64,000 nucleotides of DNA. Source: Earliella scabrosa (Eukaryota; Basidiomycota; Agaricomycetes; Polyporales; Polyporaceae). The position numbers and the translations under genes are program-made. Under the pieces are notes generated by a model. That model was given only the letters and a program-made list of their open reading frames with translations, had not been told where the DNA came from and made no database searches. Shown piece by piece: positions 56,401 through 64,000 of the stretch. Location: contig JABYQQ010000006.1 of assembly GCA_022605405.1 (NCBI GenBank), forward strand, positions 372,001-436,000. Reading direction: 5' to 3'. Position 1 is the stretch's first letter; the number at the start of each line of letters is the position of its first letter.

Positions 56401-57216
56401 TGGACGAACCGGAGGCGAGTTACGACGGGCAAAGACTGGGACAGGTACTCGGCAAGGCACGAAGAGTCAAGTGGAGCCAGTACCACAAGGAAATACGCAG
56501 CGTCGGACGAGACGAGGTACGTTGAAGAGAGTTGTAGTCCACGGTGGCTGACCATCCCCTAGGTGGCCCCAATGATCTGGCCCGCGGCCCTGGAGCGGCG
56601 CGTCAACGTGAGGGCTTATGCGGCCGCGAGGACGAACGAGAGGCAAATGATACGCGACCACCTCCTAGACATGCTGCCAGCGATGGCACAGATCCTGACG
56701 GAAGGCGACAACGCCTCGGGCTTGTTCGCGGAGCTCATCACCGAGGGTCTCCTATCGCAGAACGAGGGCGGGTCTGGGGGAGGCCCGAGGACCGGTTCTG
56801 CGACCGTGGGGATGTGGGAGTTCTTCATGCGCCGAACCAGTCATCCCGCCAAGGTGGATGATGAATACGAGCCGATTTTGGACGCGTTAGACGAAGCGGT
56901 GGTGGTGGAGATGGCGGATAGGTTGTGGAGACAGCTCGATTCGCTGGCAGGGCCAGATGACCTCCACGTGAAGACCGCGACAGCTGGACGCGTTTACCTG
57001 GCATACGGGGCTCTCAGCATGCACACCGCGCTACCTCTGGAGCAGGTTGGACCAGCTTTGGCGGCGGGCCAGATCAGACGTCCCGAAACGCGTTGGGAAC
57101 GGGCGTGGAAGGCATACGCGAAGGTCAGCGGGCATAATCTGAGGGACACACATCGCATCGTATTTCCTGGGTTGGAGGTGCCACGGCCGGAGCTGGTTCC
57201 TGATGTCGTACACTGA
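47468..57216 (+). CDS. Giant MULE-type transposase with SWIM finger and two Ulp1-like protease domains
   Basis: Seventeen exons total 7176 nt (2391 codons): 47468-48445, 48504-48946, 49001-49212, 49269-49370, 49421-49561, 49623-49967, 50027-50153, 51866-52045, 52096-53392, 53450-53746, 53808-54329, 54386-54535, 54593-54682, 54762-55859, 55914-56188, 56252-56516, 56563-57216. The MULE core has 'ALDSSWRNKNENRAAVTFLI', 'SHFMIDKCQAELDAIKK', 'RLCQFHAVQAI' and 'NTNNFIERSFQTFDQ'. The SWIM finger is 'CPCAGFQQTGKACAHLKA'. The first protease has 'AHWTLHE', 'SWDSL' and 'GLQTDNASCG' (complete triad plus Gln). The second has 'KHWVCAVVD', 'VYDSLKD' and 'DTLHCAIYA', without the Gln. A long low-complexity segment and a novel C-terminal domain follow. 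The long exon 7-8 intron contains an LTR element. It could be two or more genes, but every join keeps frame. Confidence 0.75.
50208..50426 (-). repeat. 3' LTR of the Copia-type element
   Basis: 219 bp, TG...CA ends, no difference found on reading against 51642-51860. On the element's own (minus) strand it follows the polypurine tract. Confidence 0.93.
50427..50437 (-). other. Polypurine tract of the Copia-type element
   Basis: The minus strand reads TTGAGGGGGAG immediately before the LTR start TGTCGG. This is the expected plus-strand priming site. Confidence 0.75.
50703..51539 (-). CDS. Copia-type Gag with zinc knuckle
   Basis: A 278-codon minus-strand frame starting MAADSNINSLLGNVPKLTG. 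It has the 'YQDWKFAVQMVLRRAG' and 'AAWTALRNVHEKNTRGARI' blocks of the UBN2/Copia gag family. A 'LHPSWSSIAATLS' segment and the CCHC zinc knuckle 'CYVCDQPGHIARDC' follow. It forms the nucleocapsid of the retroelement. The frame ends in TGA after a short tail and no pol frame follows. The antisense strand is also open over much of this region (50523-51350, plus) but that is a shadow. Confidence 0.92.
   Translation of the reverse strand: MAADSNINSLLGNVPKLTGTNYQDWKFAVQMVLRRAGCLSVANGTEERPTTRDKAAEWDKLSELALTIIGLTVNPDQYNHIRKSTTGPAAWTALRNVHEKNTRGARITLKREFYMAAHNPDHPVREYTNRITDLANRLNAIGVSLKDDDIVDVMIYGLHPSWSSIAATLSTTQGDLKLADVINALEDEEARRAQEAVSEPPETALIARSRTRTQNARPRSANCYVCDQPGHIARDCPKRPNRSATNANTAPSANTAIANDPFDTGVPAPPSVSYGTVW
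51625..51641 (-). other. Primer binding site for half initiator-tRNA(Met)
   Basis: Directly internal to the 5' LTR the plus strand reads GCGCAGGGCTCATAACC, identical to the anticodon stem-loop part of eukaryotic initiator tRNA-Met. The element strand is therefore complementary to it. Copia-group elements are known to prime from such an internal tRNA-iMet fragment. Confidence 0.8.
51642..51860 (-). repeat. 5' LTR of the Copia-type element
   Basis: 219 bp copy followed directly by the TATAG duplication at 51861-51865 and then by exon 8 of the transposase gene. It contains the element's promoter by analogy; no TATA was assigned. Confidence 0.93.
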
Positions 57217-57638
57217 CTGATGCAGAATTAGGGTTGAATTACTAGAGATCACAATGGAGACAAAGATGAACGCGATAAGGGGGAGATGGGGAGTGAAAGC
57301 CACAACCGCACGAGGAAGGACGGGCACAGATGCGCCGATGTGGCTAGCCTGCCAAGGGATGTAAGCATGCGAGCAGAAAGTGTATGGTAGCGGGACGAAG
57401 GTTCTGATGTGGCCGCAAATCATGTGAGATATCGATGGGGAGGAGGGGGATGGAATAGATATACATAGCTGGGTGCCGAGGGGGTGTGCGTTAGTACTCC
57501 AACAGCGCAAGGGAGCCGAGCAACCTGCTGCCGCTCCGCCTCCGATCCTCGCACACCCCACGAAGAGCAACATATGGACCGGGTGAGTTCGCGTGAAAGA
57601 GTTCGTGTGGAAAGGGTAGGCTGATGGGCTGACAGAAG

Positions 57639-58263
57639 ATGGCGGGGAAGGATGACGGCGAGGGCGATTGCGCCAACCGCGCAGTAGCGAAAACCCCTGG
57701 CGACCACGACCACAACGACGGTGGAGGGGAGGAGGAAGGCAAGATGACGCTTGAGGTGCGTGCTGGACTGCGACGCGAGGCCGAGTATGTGGTGGCGAGA
57801 CAGTTGCAGGTCGTGCATGGGAGGGCCATCATCGGCGGGACGGATGACACTACATGGGCGACGGTGACAGGGAGGATGGATGCGATACAGAGAAATGTGG
57901 CCGCCGGAAGGCGGCTGATGGAGGAGGCGCACCTGCGAAACGTCTGGATAGAAGACGCGATGAGGATGGAGGAGCGTGAAGGCCATGGGCGTGCGGTAGT
58001 GCTCCGGTGGTTGAGCAACGAAGAGGTGAGTGATAGTACCTGCATGCGATGAGATGATGGTGGTCAACGAACAGCAGGAGACCAACGGGGTGCAAGACAC
58101 AGTGGATACCGAGGGGGCGGAGGATGCAGACACAGTGGATACCGAGGGGGCGGAGGATGCGTGGACGGAGGATGACGCTACCCATGGGGAGAGCGATGAC
58201 TCGGGATACGATACAGAGGACAGCATGCCGTCCTTGGTGAGCTTGAGTGATGAAGAAGATTGA
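57639..58263 (+). CDS. Small acidic-tailed protein of unknown function next to the giant transposase
   Basis: Two exons (57639-58025, 58075-58263) give 191 codons. The first half is helical and charged ('LEVRAGLRREAEYVVARQL', 'DAIQRNVAAGRRLMEEAH'), possibly a coiled coil. The tail is very acidic and contains a perfect 33-bp tandem repeat (58096-58161) encoding two DTVDTEGAEDA units. No known domain was recognised. The position about 420 nt downstream of the transposase gene, on the same strand and with similar G-rich composition, suggests it may be an accessory gene of the same element. That is an inference. Confidence 0.5.
58096..58161 (+). repeat. In-frame 33-bp tandem repeat
   Basis: Two copies of a 33-bp unit starting GACACAGTGGATACCGAGGG within exon 2 of the small acidic-tailed gene. 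Confidence 0.85.
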
Positions 58264-58787
58264 AATTATGTGCACAGAGGACCGGAGTCGGTAGCGGACA
58301 AACGGGACGAGAAGAGGAGGACGAGCGGTAGGGCCCGTAGGGACCAGTGCGTCATAGCGTAGCATTGGGAAGGCTGACTAAGTGACTGGCAATGGCTGAA
58401 GAGGCGCCGAAACGTGAAAGGGAAAGGCGCGCATGCGGAGTAAGCAGTAGCGCCGGGTAGGTGCGGACGTGGGGCATGATTTTAACACCAACATAGGGGA
58501 GGGTACGAGGACGGAACGAACAATTTATATGGAATGCCGGCCCATCGAAGGTGGGGATAAAAAAGATTTGGTGGCAGGCGGAGGCACAGGGGACGAGCTG
58601 TAAAACGGTGCGGACGGGGGAGCCATCGCGAGGGAAGGAGCAGCAAAGTCGTTGACGAGTGATTGACGCCACCTGACATTAACCAGTTTTGCTCTAATCT
58701 AGCCGGACGACTCCGGAGCCACGGAGAGGGCGCTCTCCACCCGGAGATATGAGCGTTTCCTGATGAACAACGGTCAGCACAGCGACC
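58264..58787. other. Intergenic; purine-rich to mixed transition
   Basis: No gene was recognised. The strong G-rich bias of the 46-58 kb region fades at about 58650, so this may be the right edge of the transposon-like block. Confidence 0.4.
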
Positions 58788-60250
58788 TTGACTGTGGTCG
58801 ACCTCGATTCCCTACCCATACTAAAGAAAATGGACACAACTATCACCGAAGAACGTCCATTCACCTATCTCTCTTTTGCCCCCATTCTCGTCACACTCCT
58901 CGCATCCATCATGTGCGTGCTTGGCGCCGATGATTGGATCTCCTTCGCCTTGATTCTGTACGGCGCCTTCGCCAGCGGCGTGTCATGCCTCGTCATTGGT
59001 TCAGGCCAAATATCCCTGTCCCGCCCAGCACCCCCTGCAGATAACCCTCGAGGAGATGGAATAATGTTTGGTGATGAAGGGGATGTCGTTCTACTCATTG
59101 GGAAGGAGGATGCGGTCAACATAACTTGTTGAGAAGTAGGCCATGTCTGGCAGAATACGATTGATGAGTGGGGGTATATTCACAAGAAAACTCACTGTAC
59201 TATACACTGTAATTTATCTATTAGTGTGCATCTTATGAGTTAATGGAGAATGTTACTTAGTTAACAGTGAATATTTGATTCAGTTGGATCCAGAATGTCT
59301 CCAAAGCAGTTTCATTGAACAGAGCTGATTTTTCTGGTTCCAATGGTATATAATACTTTATTTATTGATCAGAAACTGACAGAGATACACATTCAAGTTG
59401 ATACTTATGAATATACCTGCTGAATTGGGCAGCATAGGCGCCCGTCGAGCGCCCATGAGATGCGAAAAACAGCCCATCCTTCCCGATTTGGGCAATTGTA
59501 TCTAGACTTTAACACATACAGTTTTGATTAAAAACATATAGTGATATATATCATTTTGTTCCCACAATTTATGGCTACAATCTGAGATTGTCAAAAGTCA
59601 TGTGACCAGGAGCTGTTGAGCACCATCGGCCAAGGACGATTTCTTCGTTTCACTCATCAATCGTAATCACCGAGGGTAATTTCGGGCTGACATTCGCTGG
59701 GGCACCGCGGTACCATTTGATCGGCCTCTGCGCCTTTCTCCTTACCATCCAATTTCTCGCACAACTCCTCCTCATCCCCCTTGCGACGCTCTTTGGCCAG
59801 ATGATGTTCTTGGTGTCGCTCGCTGCATCGTGGGCATATACAACCTACCTTGCATCCATCGATCGCCAGACCCTCCAGTGGGAGATAATCACACAGTACC
59901 TCGGGAAGGGTTCACTGCGGAACACAAAGTACAAGTTTGGAACTACCACCGCTAGGACGGTCTTCCTATTACTCCGACTCATCCCGCATTTGAACTCGTC
60001 GTCGGAGTCAATGGAAAGGGTACTCCACGCAATCCTTCACACATTGCACGCCAAAGCCATGGAACGCGACCCAGCCGAGTGGAGCTCGTGGAACGAAAGG
60101 ACTCTTCGGTGCTGCATAGAGAGCTATTCTCTCTCATTGCCGCCCCACGATTCCCTACGCTCATCAAATGACTCTCCACTTCTGAAGAATCTCATGGACG
60201 ATCTTGATGCCGCGGTTCAGCTCTACGAGAGCACCAGAGCGTACATCTAA
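58788..60250 (+). pseudogene. Membrane protein gene split by an AT-rich insertion
   Basis: The left part, to 59120, reads 'DLDSLPILKKM', 'ERPFTYLSFAPILVTLLASI', 'CVLGADDWISFALILYGA' and 'VLLIGKEDAVN'. The right part resumes in the same sense at 59660 with 'IVITEGNFGLTFAG', 'IGLCAFLLTIQFLAQLLLIP' and 'SLAASWAYTTYLASIDRQ', ending TAA at 60250. Together they match one uncharacterised Agaricomycete membrane protein family with a TM pair in each half. The insert brings an early TGA, so the gene is probably inactive unless the insert is spliced out. The true start codon is uncertain; no ATG fits the first conserved residues without an upstream exon. Confidence 0.65.
59121..59659. mobile_element. 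AT-rich 539 bp insertion, origin unknown
   Basis: Base composition shifts sharply to A/T compared with both flanks. The stretch interrupts a conserved coding sequence between Asn and Ile-Val codons. It has TATATATC and poly-A/T runs, no ORF, and no obvious inverted ends. TGTTGAG near the left edge could be an LTR-like end, but no matching CA end with duplication was found. Confidence 0.5.
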
Positions 60251-60884
60251 CCCACGTGAGGCTCTAGACTCTCGCGTTATGACTCATACGTACGTCCCCT
60301 TCTAGAGACACGTACATGCCGTCGTCGTTGAGCTAACTTGGCCTTACTGTTCACAGGCATATGTTTGACCCAGGGTTTGCGGTTCCTGACAGTAACTTGA
60401 ACCCACCCCCGGTTTCAGCCTGAGTCTGACTCGGCGGGATGGGTCGTCGCGGACTGATTGCGCCGTTGACCGTCGTGTCAACTGTCAAGGATGAGCTGTC
60501 ACTTTTGTCGATCCGTACCTATTACTCGAGGCTGACTCTGGGTTTTGGCATGTACTGTGGATATCGATTTCATGCAGCTGGTTACTAGTAGTGTTTGTTG
60601 TGCCCTCAAGTAGTGACCACATCGCTTCCGTCGAGTCTCTCGCCGATTGTACTCGTAGTTGTATCTTTACTGTGAAGCACACATCAATATGACTAATCCA
60701 CTGTACGTGCACAGTCACTACATACCATGATCAGATGGAACTGTTCGTTCGGAGGGTGTACCAGTCCTTGTTCGACGCCTCGTCCGAGCATTGCCGTCTC
60801 CGTGACTCGTGCGGGCAACGTTTATCTGTTGACATACACACCTTGAATGGCAGAACCCAAGCCTGTCTCCGCTACACCATCACA
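60251..60884. other. Intergenic, no gene recognised
   Basis: Spacer between the split membrane protein gene and the MFS fragment, with no coding evidence. Confidence 0.45.
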
Positions 60885-61111
60885 AACTTCAGCTCCACGC
60901 TCGCCGTGTGGATGGTCGGCCCGATCACCCTCCTCGTCTTCCAGGTCGGCACCCTCCTCTGCGGGCTGAGTACGCTCGTGTACCTCGCGGTGGAGATAGG
61001 CGGAGGGCTCGGCTGCGCGCGGAGCATAGGAGGGCGGGGCGGGATGACGAGAGTGAGGAGCGCGCGGGCTTGATCACGAACGAGAGCATATGGTTCACGT
61101 ACGTCATGTAA
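60885..61111 (+). pseudogene. Truncated copy of the MFS transporter last exon
   Basis: It matches 33163-33433: 'ITNFSSTLAVWM.GP', 'ITLLVFQVGTLLC' and 'TLVYLAVE', and, in a shifted frame, the tail 'EERAGLITNESIWFTYVM'. Compared with the intact gene it lacks a 24-30 bp block after the 'GP' codons and has at least one frame-changing indel near 60990. No upstream MFS exons were found, so it is a 3' fragment only. Confidence 0.85.
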
Positions 61112-61379
61112 CTTCTCGCTCGGGCTCCAATCGAGGAACGAGGGACCCGCACGGATAAATGATTAGACATGGGTCGGCTACAGTAAAGAACGACAAGAAG
61201 ACACCAATACGGATACATCTAGACATTCTGGGTAGACAGGACCTCAGCATTGCCATTAGGTGCCCTCCGAGACGACGTGGCCAACGCACCTCGCATACGG
61301 TCCAGCAACATGGATCAAACTCATGAACGAACGAACGAAACCAATCGCAAAGTCCATGCCCACAGAAACTCAACATCGC

Positions 61380-62821
61380 TCATCGATGGTCGATCTGCGG
61401 GCTTTTGGGTTCCCACGAGCCCTCGTCGCGGTTCGTCGCCGTGATGTCCGAATGGGTGCCAAAGTCGCGGTCGCAATGCTCGAGGTCCGTCGTCGTCGTG
61501 CCCATGGACTCGGGCGGCGGCGTGCCCGTGTTCCAGAAGCGGAACGTCGTCGAGAGCTCGATTGTCGGTGCCGCCTGGGCCTTCGTGCGTGTCCTAACGA
61601 TGAGCATGGTGAAGACTAGCGCCTGTGTTCCGGTCGTGGTGTCAGATATCATAGCTTAGACAATGGCAACAGGTGGGCATACCGTTACTGGCGGGAGCTA
61701 GAAGATGCACGCGCAGTCAGCGTGGTGATCGGAGCGCGGGGAGACTACGCACCGCGTCGAGGAACACGAAGAAGAGGTTCGACCCCACAGCAGTGGTGAC
61801 GATGAGGATGAAGAGATACGCGCAGTAGAACGAGGCTGCGGGTGATCAAACGTCACGCCAAACCACGCTGCTTCAACAGGACGTACCGCTCTCGATGACC
61901 ACCTCGAACACTCGCGTGCTCGTCTTACCGCCCAAGCGGGCCAAGTCCGAGTTGATTCGCCATATTGTCCAGCAGATGAGGCCTATTCGCGCCCAGGTCA
62001 GAATACATCTGGGTCCCGAGAAGGGTGGTGGTAGAGACTCACTCGCGCACAGACTGTTGAGACAGAATGCCACGATGAAGAAGTACCGCACTCGTACTGA
62101 GACCTGTGCCAGGACGAGTGTATTGCCTACCGAAGTCTGAGCCAAGGTGTAGATAGACCAGATCCCGAGAGCTGCGCGTGAGAGGCACCGGTCAGTAATA
62201 AAGCGCGGAATGTGGCCTACCATGCGACCTACCAATATCTGCTAGGAGAAGACCGCCAGGGACTAGTATGACCAGAATGCGGAAGCCGCAGACGTTGAGT
62301 GTCCTGTAAACCTATGACAACGTCAGAATGCTAGACATCACAATTGAATCGGGGCATACCATGATCGCATCCGAGATCATGGCAAGACATGTTGTGATGC
62401 CGTTCTTCACGAGCGACTCTGGAGTCGCAGGGTTTGCGAAGAAGAGGTCCGGGTTGGGTAGCTGAGCCCCGTGTACGCCGAACGCGTGGTACCCGCGTAC
62501 CACTTCGATAACGACATCCTGTCAGCCCCAGATGGGTGAATCATGAGCGAGCAATCACCACGAGCAAGCAAACAAGACGCACAATCATGGTCATAACAAA
62601 GATGAGCGCGCACAGGGCCGGGAACCAGAAGGAGAGCCCCTCGCGCATCTTGTGCCTCAGGATGGCCACGCATCGTGGGAGGTACACCAGATACGCCCCT
62701 AACAATCACAGTTGCTAATCAGTACGTACATAAGTCTCCAAACACTCATTGCTCGCTCACCTGTCGCCAGCATTTGCAGCCATAGCCCGACGAGGTGGGC
62801 ATTGGACTGCGGGATTACCAT
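61380..62821 (-). CDS. Seven-transmembrane protein, Agaricomycete family, copy 4
   Basis: Minus-strand exons 62821-62761, 62698-62583, 62518-62360, 62311-62233, 62171-62043, 61982-61887, 61835-61753, 61697-61683 and 61622-61380 give 326 codons. Motifs match copies 1-3: 'SNAHLVGLWLQMLATGAYLVY', 'ESLVKNGITTCLAMISDAI', 'VRVRYFFIVAFCLNSLC', 'LICWTIWRIN' and 'SFYCAYLFILIVTTAVGSN'. The 15-nt exon encodes LPPVT, as in copy 3. It converges with the MFS fragment at 60.9-61.1 kb, the mirror of the intact MFS gene and 7-TM relic at 33.4 kb. Confidence 0.85.
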
Positions 62822-63478
62822 GGATGGTGGACGCGGAGGGAGAACATGCAGGAAGGCGGGAGCGTCGACGTGCTGCGTCGTCCCGCTCTGCGTGAGCTGG
62901 CCCGGAGCCGCCTCAAGAGCGCAAGCGATTGGAGCTAGAAGCCCATCCCTGTATTACGTACAACAGGCGCATCACTGTGGCGGCGGTCCCCAGCAGCGCC
63001 AGGCTACCTCCGAGCGATGCGCGCAAGTAGTCCGTAAGTGTGCTAGTGTTGAATGCTGCTATTCGACTCCGTTCATGGTTAAGCTGAGGCATTCAGCGTG
63101 CCTGCCGGATGCGAGAGAAGGGAGACCGTCGAAGGTTTGGACGCACGAGCATAGGCCGCCGCAGGCGGAGTACTCAGAAGTTAGCCGAAGGTAGCGTATA
63201 GCAACCCGCGCCACCCCGTGCACAGCCGCAGCCGGCGGGAATACCCACTTTGGTGACCGAGTCCCAGGCTTCGGTGCCCGCAAGCTTGCCATCAGAAAGG
63301 CCCACGCGACTGTCCACGCCCGAGCCTTGCCCGAGCCGTTCTGAAACCCCAGTCTCTAGATCTAGTAAATTTCAAGTTCTCGAAGTCATACTTGAAGTTC
63401 ATCCTCTCTACCAGCCTAGACGTTAGACGTAAAGGACACTGATCACAGGTCATCATCGACATCGACGTCAGGTGACAG
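62822..63478. other. Intergenic, no gene recognised
   Basis: Upstream region of 7-TM copy 4. Short frames only. Confidence 0.45.
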
Positions 63479-63718
63479 CTACGTTGGTAGGCCATCTTCG
63501 CAAACCTCAGCTTCCCGCGCCGCCTCTTCTTCCTCAGACTGGATCCAACACCCATCCCGCCCTTCGATGCGATTCATCCAATCCTTACGCAGCCTCTCCT
63601 TCCAGCGACGATCGCGCCTCCACGGCCGCATCATATGCAAGACGCCGATCGCCCACACGCGCTCGCACCGCCTGGCGAACGACTCAAGGTCGTTGCCATC
63701 AGCAAAAGCCCGAACGGC
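63479..63718 (-). CDS. Probable 3' exon of an unidentified gene
   Basis: The minus strand is open for about 79 codons before a TAG at 63479 and has a coding-like composition: many Trp and Arg ('RRCERVWAIGVLHMM', 'WKERLRKDWMNRI') and a run of Glu. An in-frame TGA lies just upstream (63719-63721), so an upstream exon joined by splicing would be required. No family was recognised. Confidence 0.35.
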   Translation of the reverse strand, partial: AVRAFADGNDLESFARRCERVWAIGVLHMMRPWRRDRRWKERLRKDWMNRIEGRDGCWIQSEEEEAAREAEVCEDGLPT

Positions 63719-64000
63719 TCATACTCGGCCCCGAGCACCGGCGAGCGACGCAATCGCTCCCGATTGGGGGCGAGCGCGCGCATTCGAGTGTTATCATTTT
63801 CCACTCGAGTATAATCGCGCAATCGGCCCGCGACCCGATTGCAATCGCTGCGCGCGCTGGGGGCTCTCGCGGGCGATTGCATCGCTCGTTTTCGAATGTG
63901 CCCTTGCCAAGGGCTGTTGTCGTCGGGACGCTTGTCGAGCAATGGGTAGGGAGCGCCTCTATAGTAGCGGGCAGTTTCCATGGCACTCGAGGCACTCAAA
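63719..64000. other. Window end, short palindromes, no gene recognised
   Basis: It contains repeated near-palindromic words (ATTCGAGTG / CACTCGAGTA, GCGATTGCA / TGCAATCG). No clear coding sequence. Confidence 0.4.

Noticed and set aside
47468..57216. Assignment of the transposase to the Kyakuja/Dileera/Zisupton group
   Set aside because: The motif order (D...FMID.....LC.FH....NNFIE, then a C-terminal SWIM finger) fits MULE-type transposases better.
57420..58365. Minus-strand frames of 170-270 codons near the end of the transposon block
   Set aside because: They overlap the small acidic-tailed gene and arise from strong G-richness on the plus strand. No motifs.
1..64000. tRNA, rRNA, CRISPR arrays, bacterial operon signals
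   Set aside because: None was seen. The tRNA-like 17-nt string at 51625 is a retroelement primer site, not a tRNA gene.

Overview
The window comes from a filamentous basidiomycete, most likely an Agaricomycete. The signs are dense GT-AG introns of about 45-70 nt with CTNAC/TACTAAC-like branch sites, very short exons, and families typical of mushroom-forming fungi: DUF6534-type membrane proteins, a repeated 7-TM family, F-box proteins, Ulp1-like proteases and an expanded P450/MFS/2OG-oxygenase repertoire. Most gene models were spliced by hand. For nearly all of them the exon lengths sum to a multiple of three.

Left part (1-9.5 kb): two tandem plus-strand genes end in hemopexin-like repeats, the first truncated by the window edge. 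The complete second copy adds an ADP-ribosyltransferase-like N-terminal domain. A 1.2 kb foldback element with ~339 bp inverted arms lies between them. A DUF6534-type membrane protein gene with about 19 exons follows.

Central part (9.9-33.4 kb): a candidate secondary-metabolite cluster. It holds a 2OG-Fe(II) dioxygenase, a stand-alone adenylate-forming enzyme, a UbiA prenyltransferase without a mitochondrial presequence, a cytochrome P450 and an MFS transporter. Three paralogous 7-TM genes are interleaved on both strands. A fourth 7-TM copy lies at 61.4-62.8 kb beside a decayed piece of the MFS gene. The same gene pair seems to have been duplicated, with each copy losing the opposite partner.

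Right part (36-58 kb): a transposon-like and rapidly evolving region. It holds a stand-alone Ulp1-type protease, three minus-strand paralogs of an uncharacterised family (one frameshifted), a separate unknown gene, an F-box protein, and a very large gene of 17 exons and about 2391 codons. That gene joins a MULE-type transposase, a SWIM zinc finger and two Ulp1-like protease domains. A 1653 bp gag-only Copia element with identical 219 bp LTRs is inserted exactly at one of its splice acceptors, so the reading frame can still be recovered by splicing.

Right end (58.3-64 kb): a membrane protein gene split by an AT-rich 539 bp insertion, the MFS relic, the fourth 7-TM gene and an unidentified minus-strand exon. 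No rRNA, tRNA or CRISPR was seen. Prokaryotic features such as operons and ribosome binding sites do not apply.
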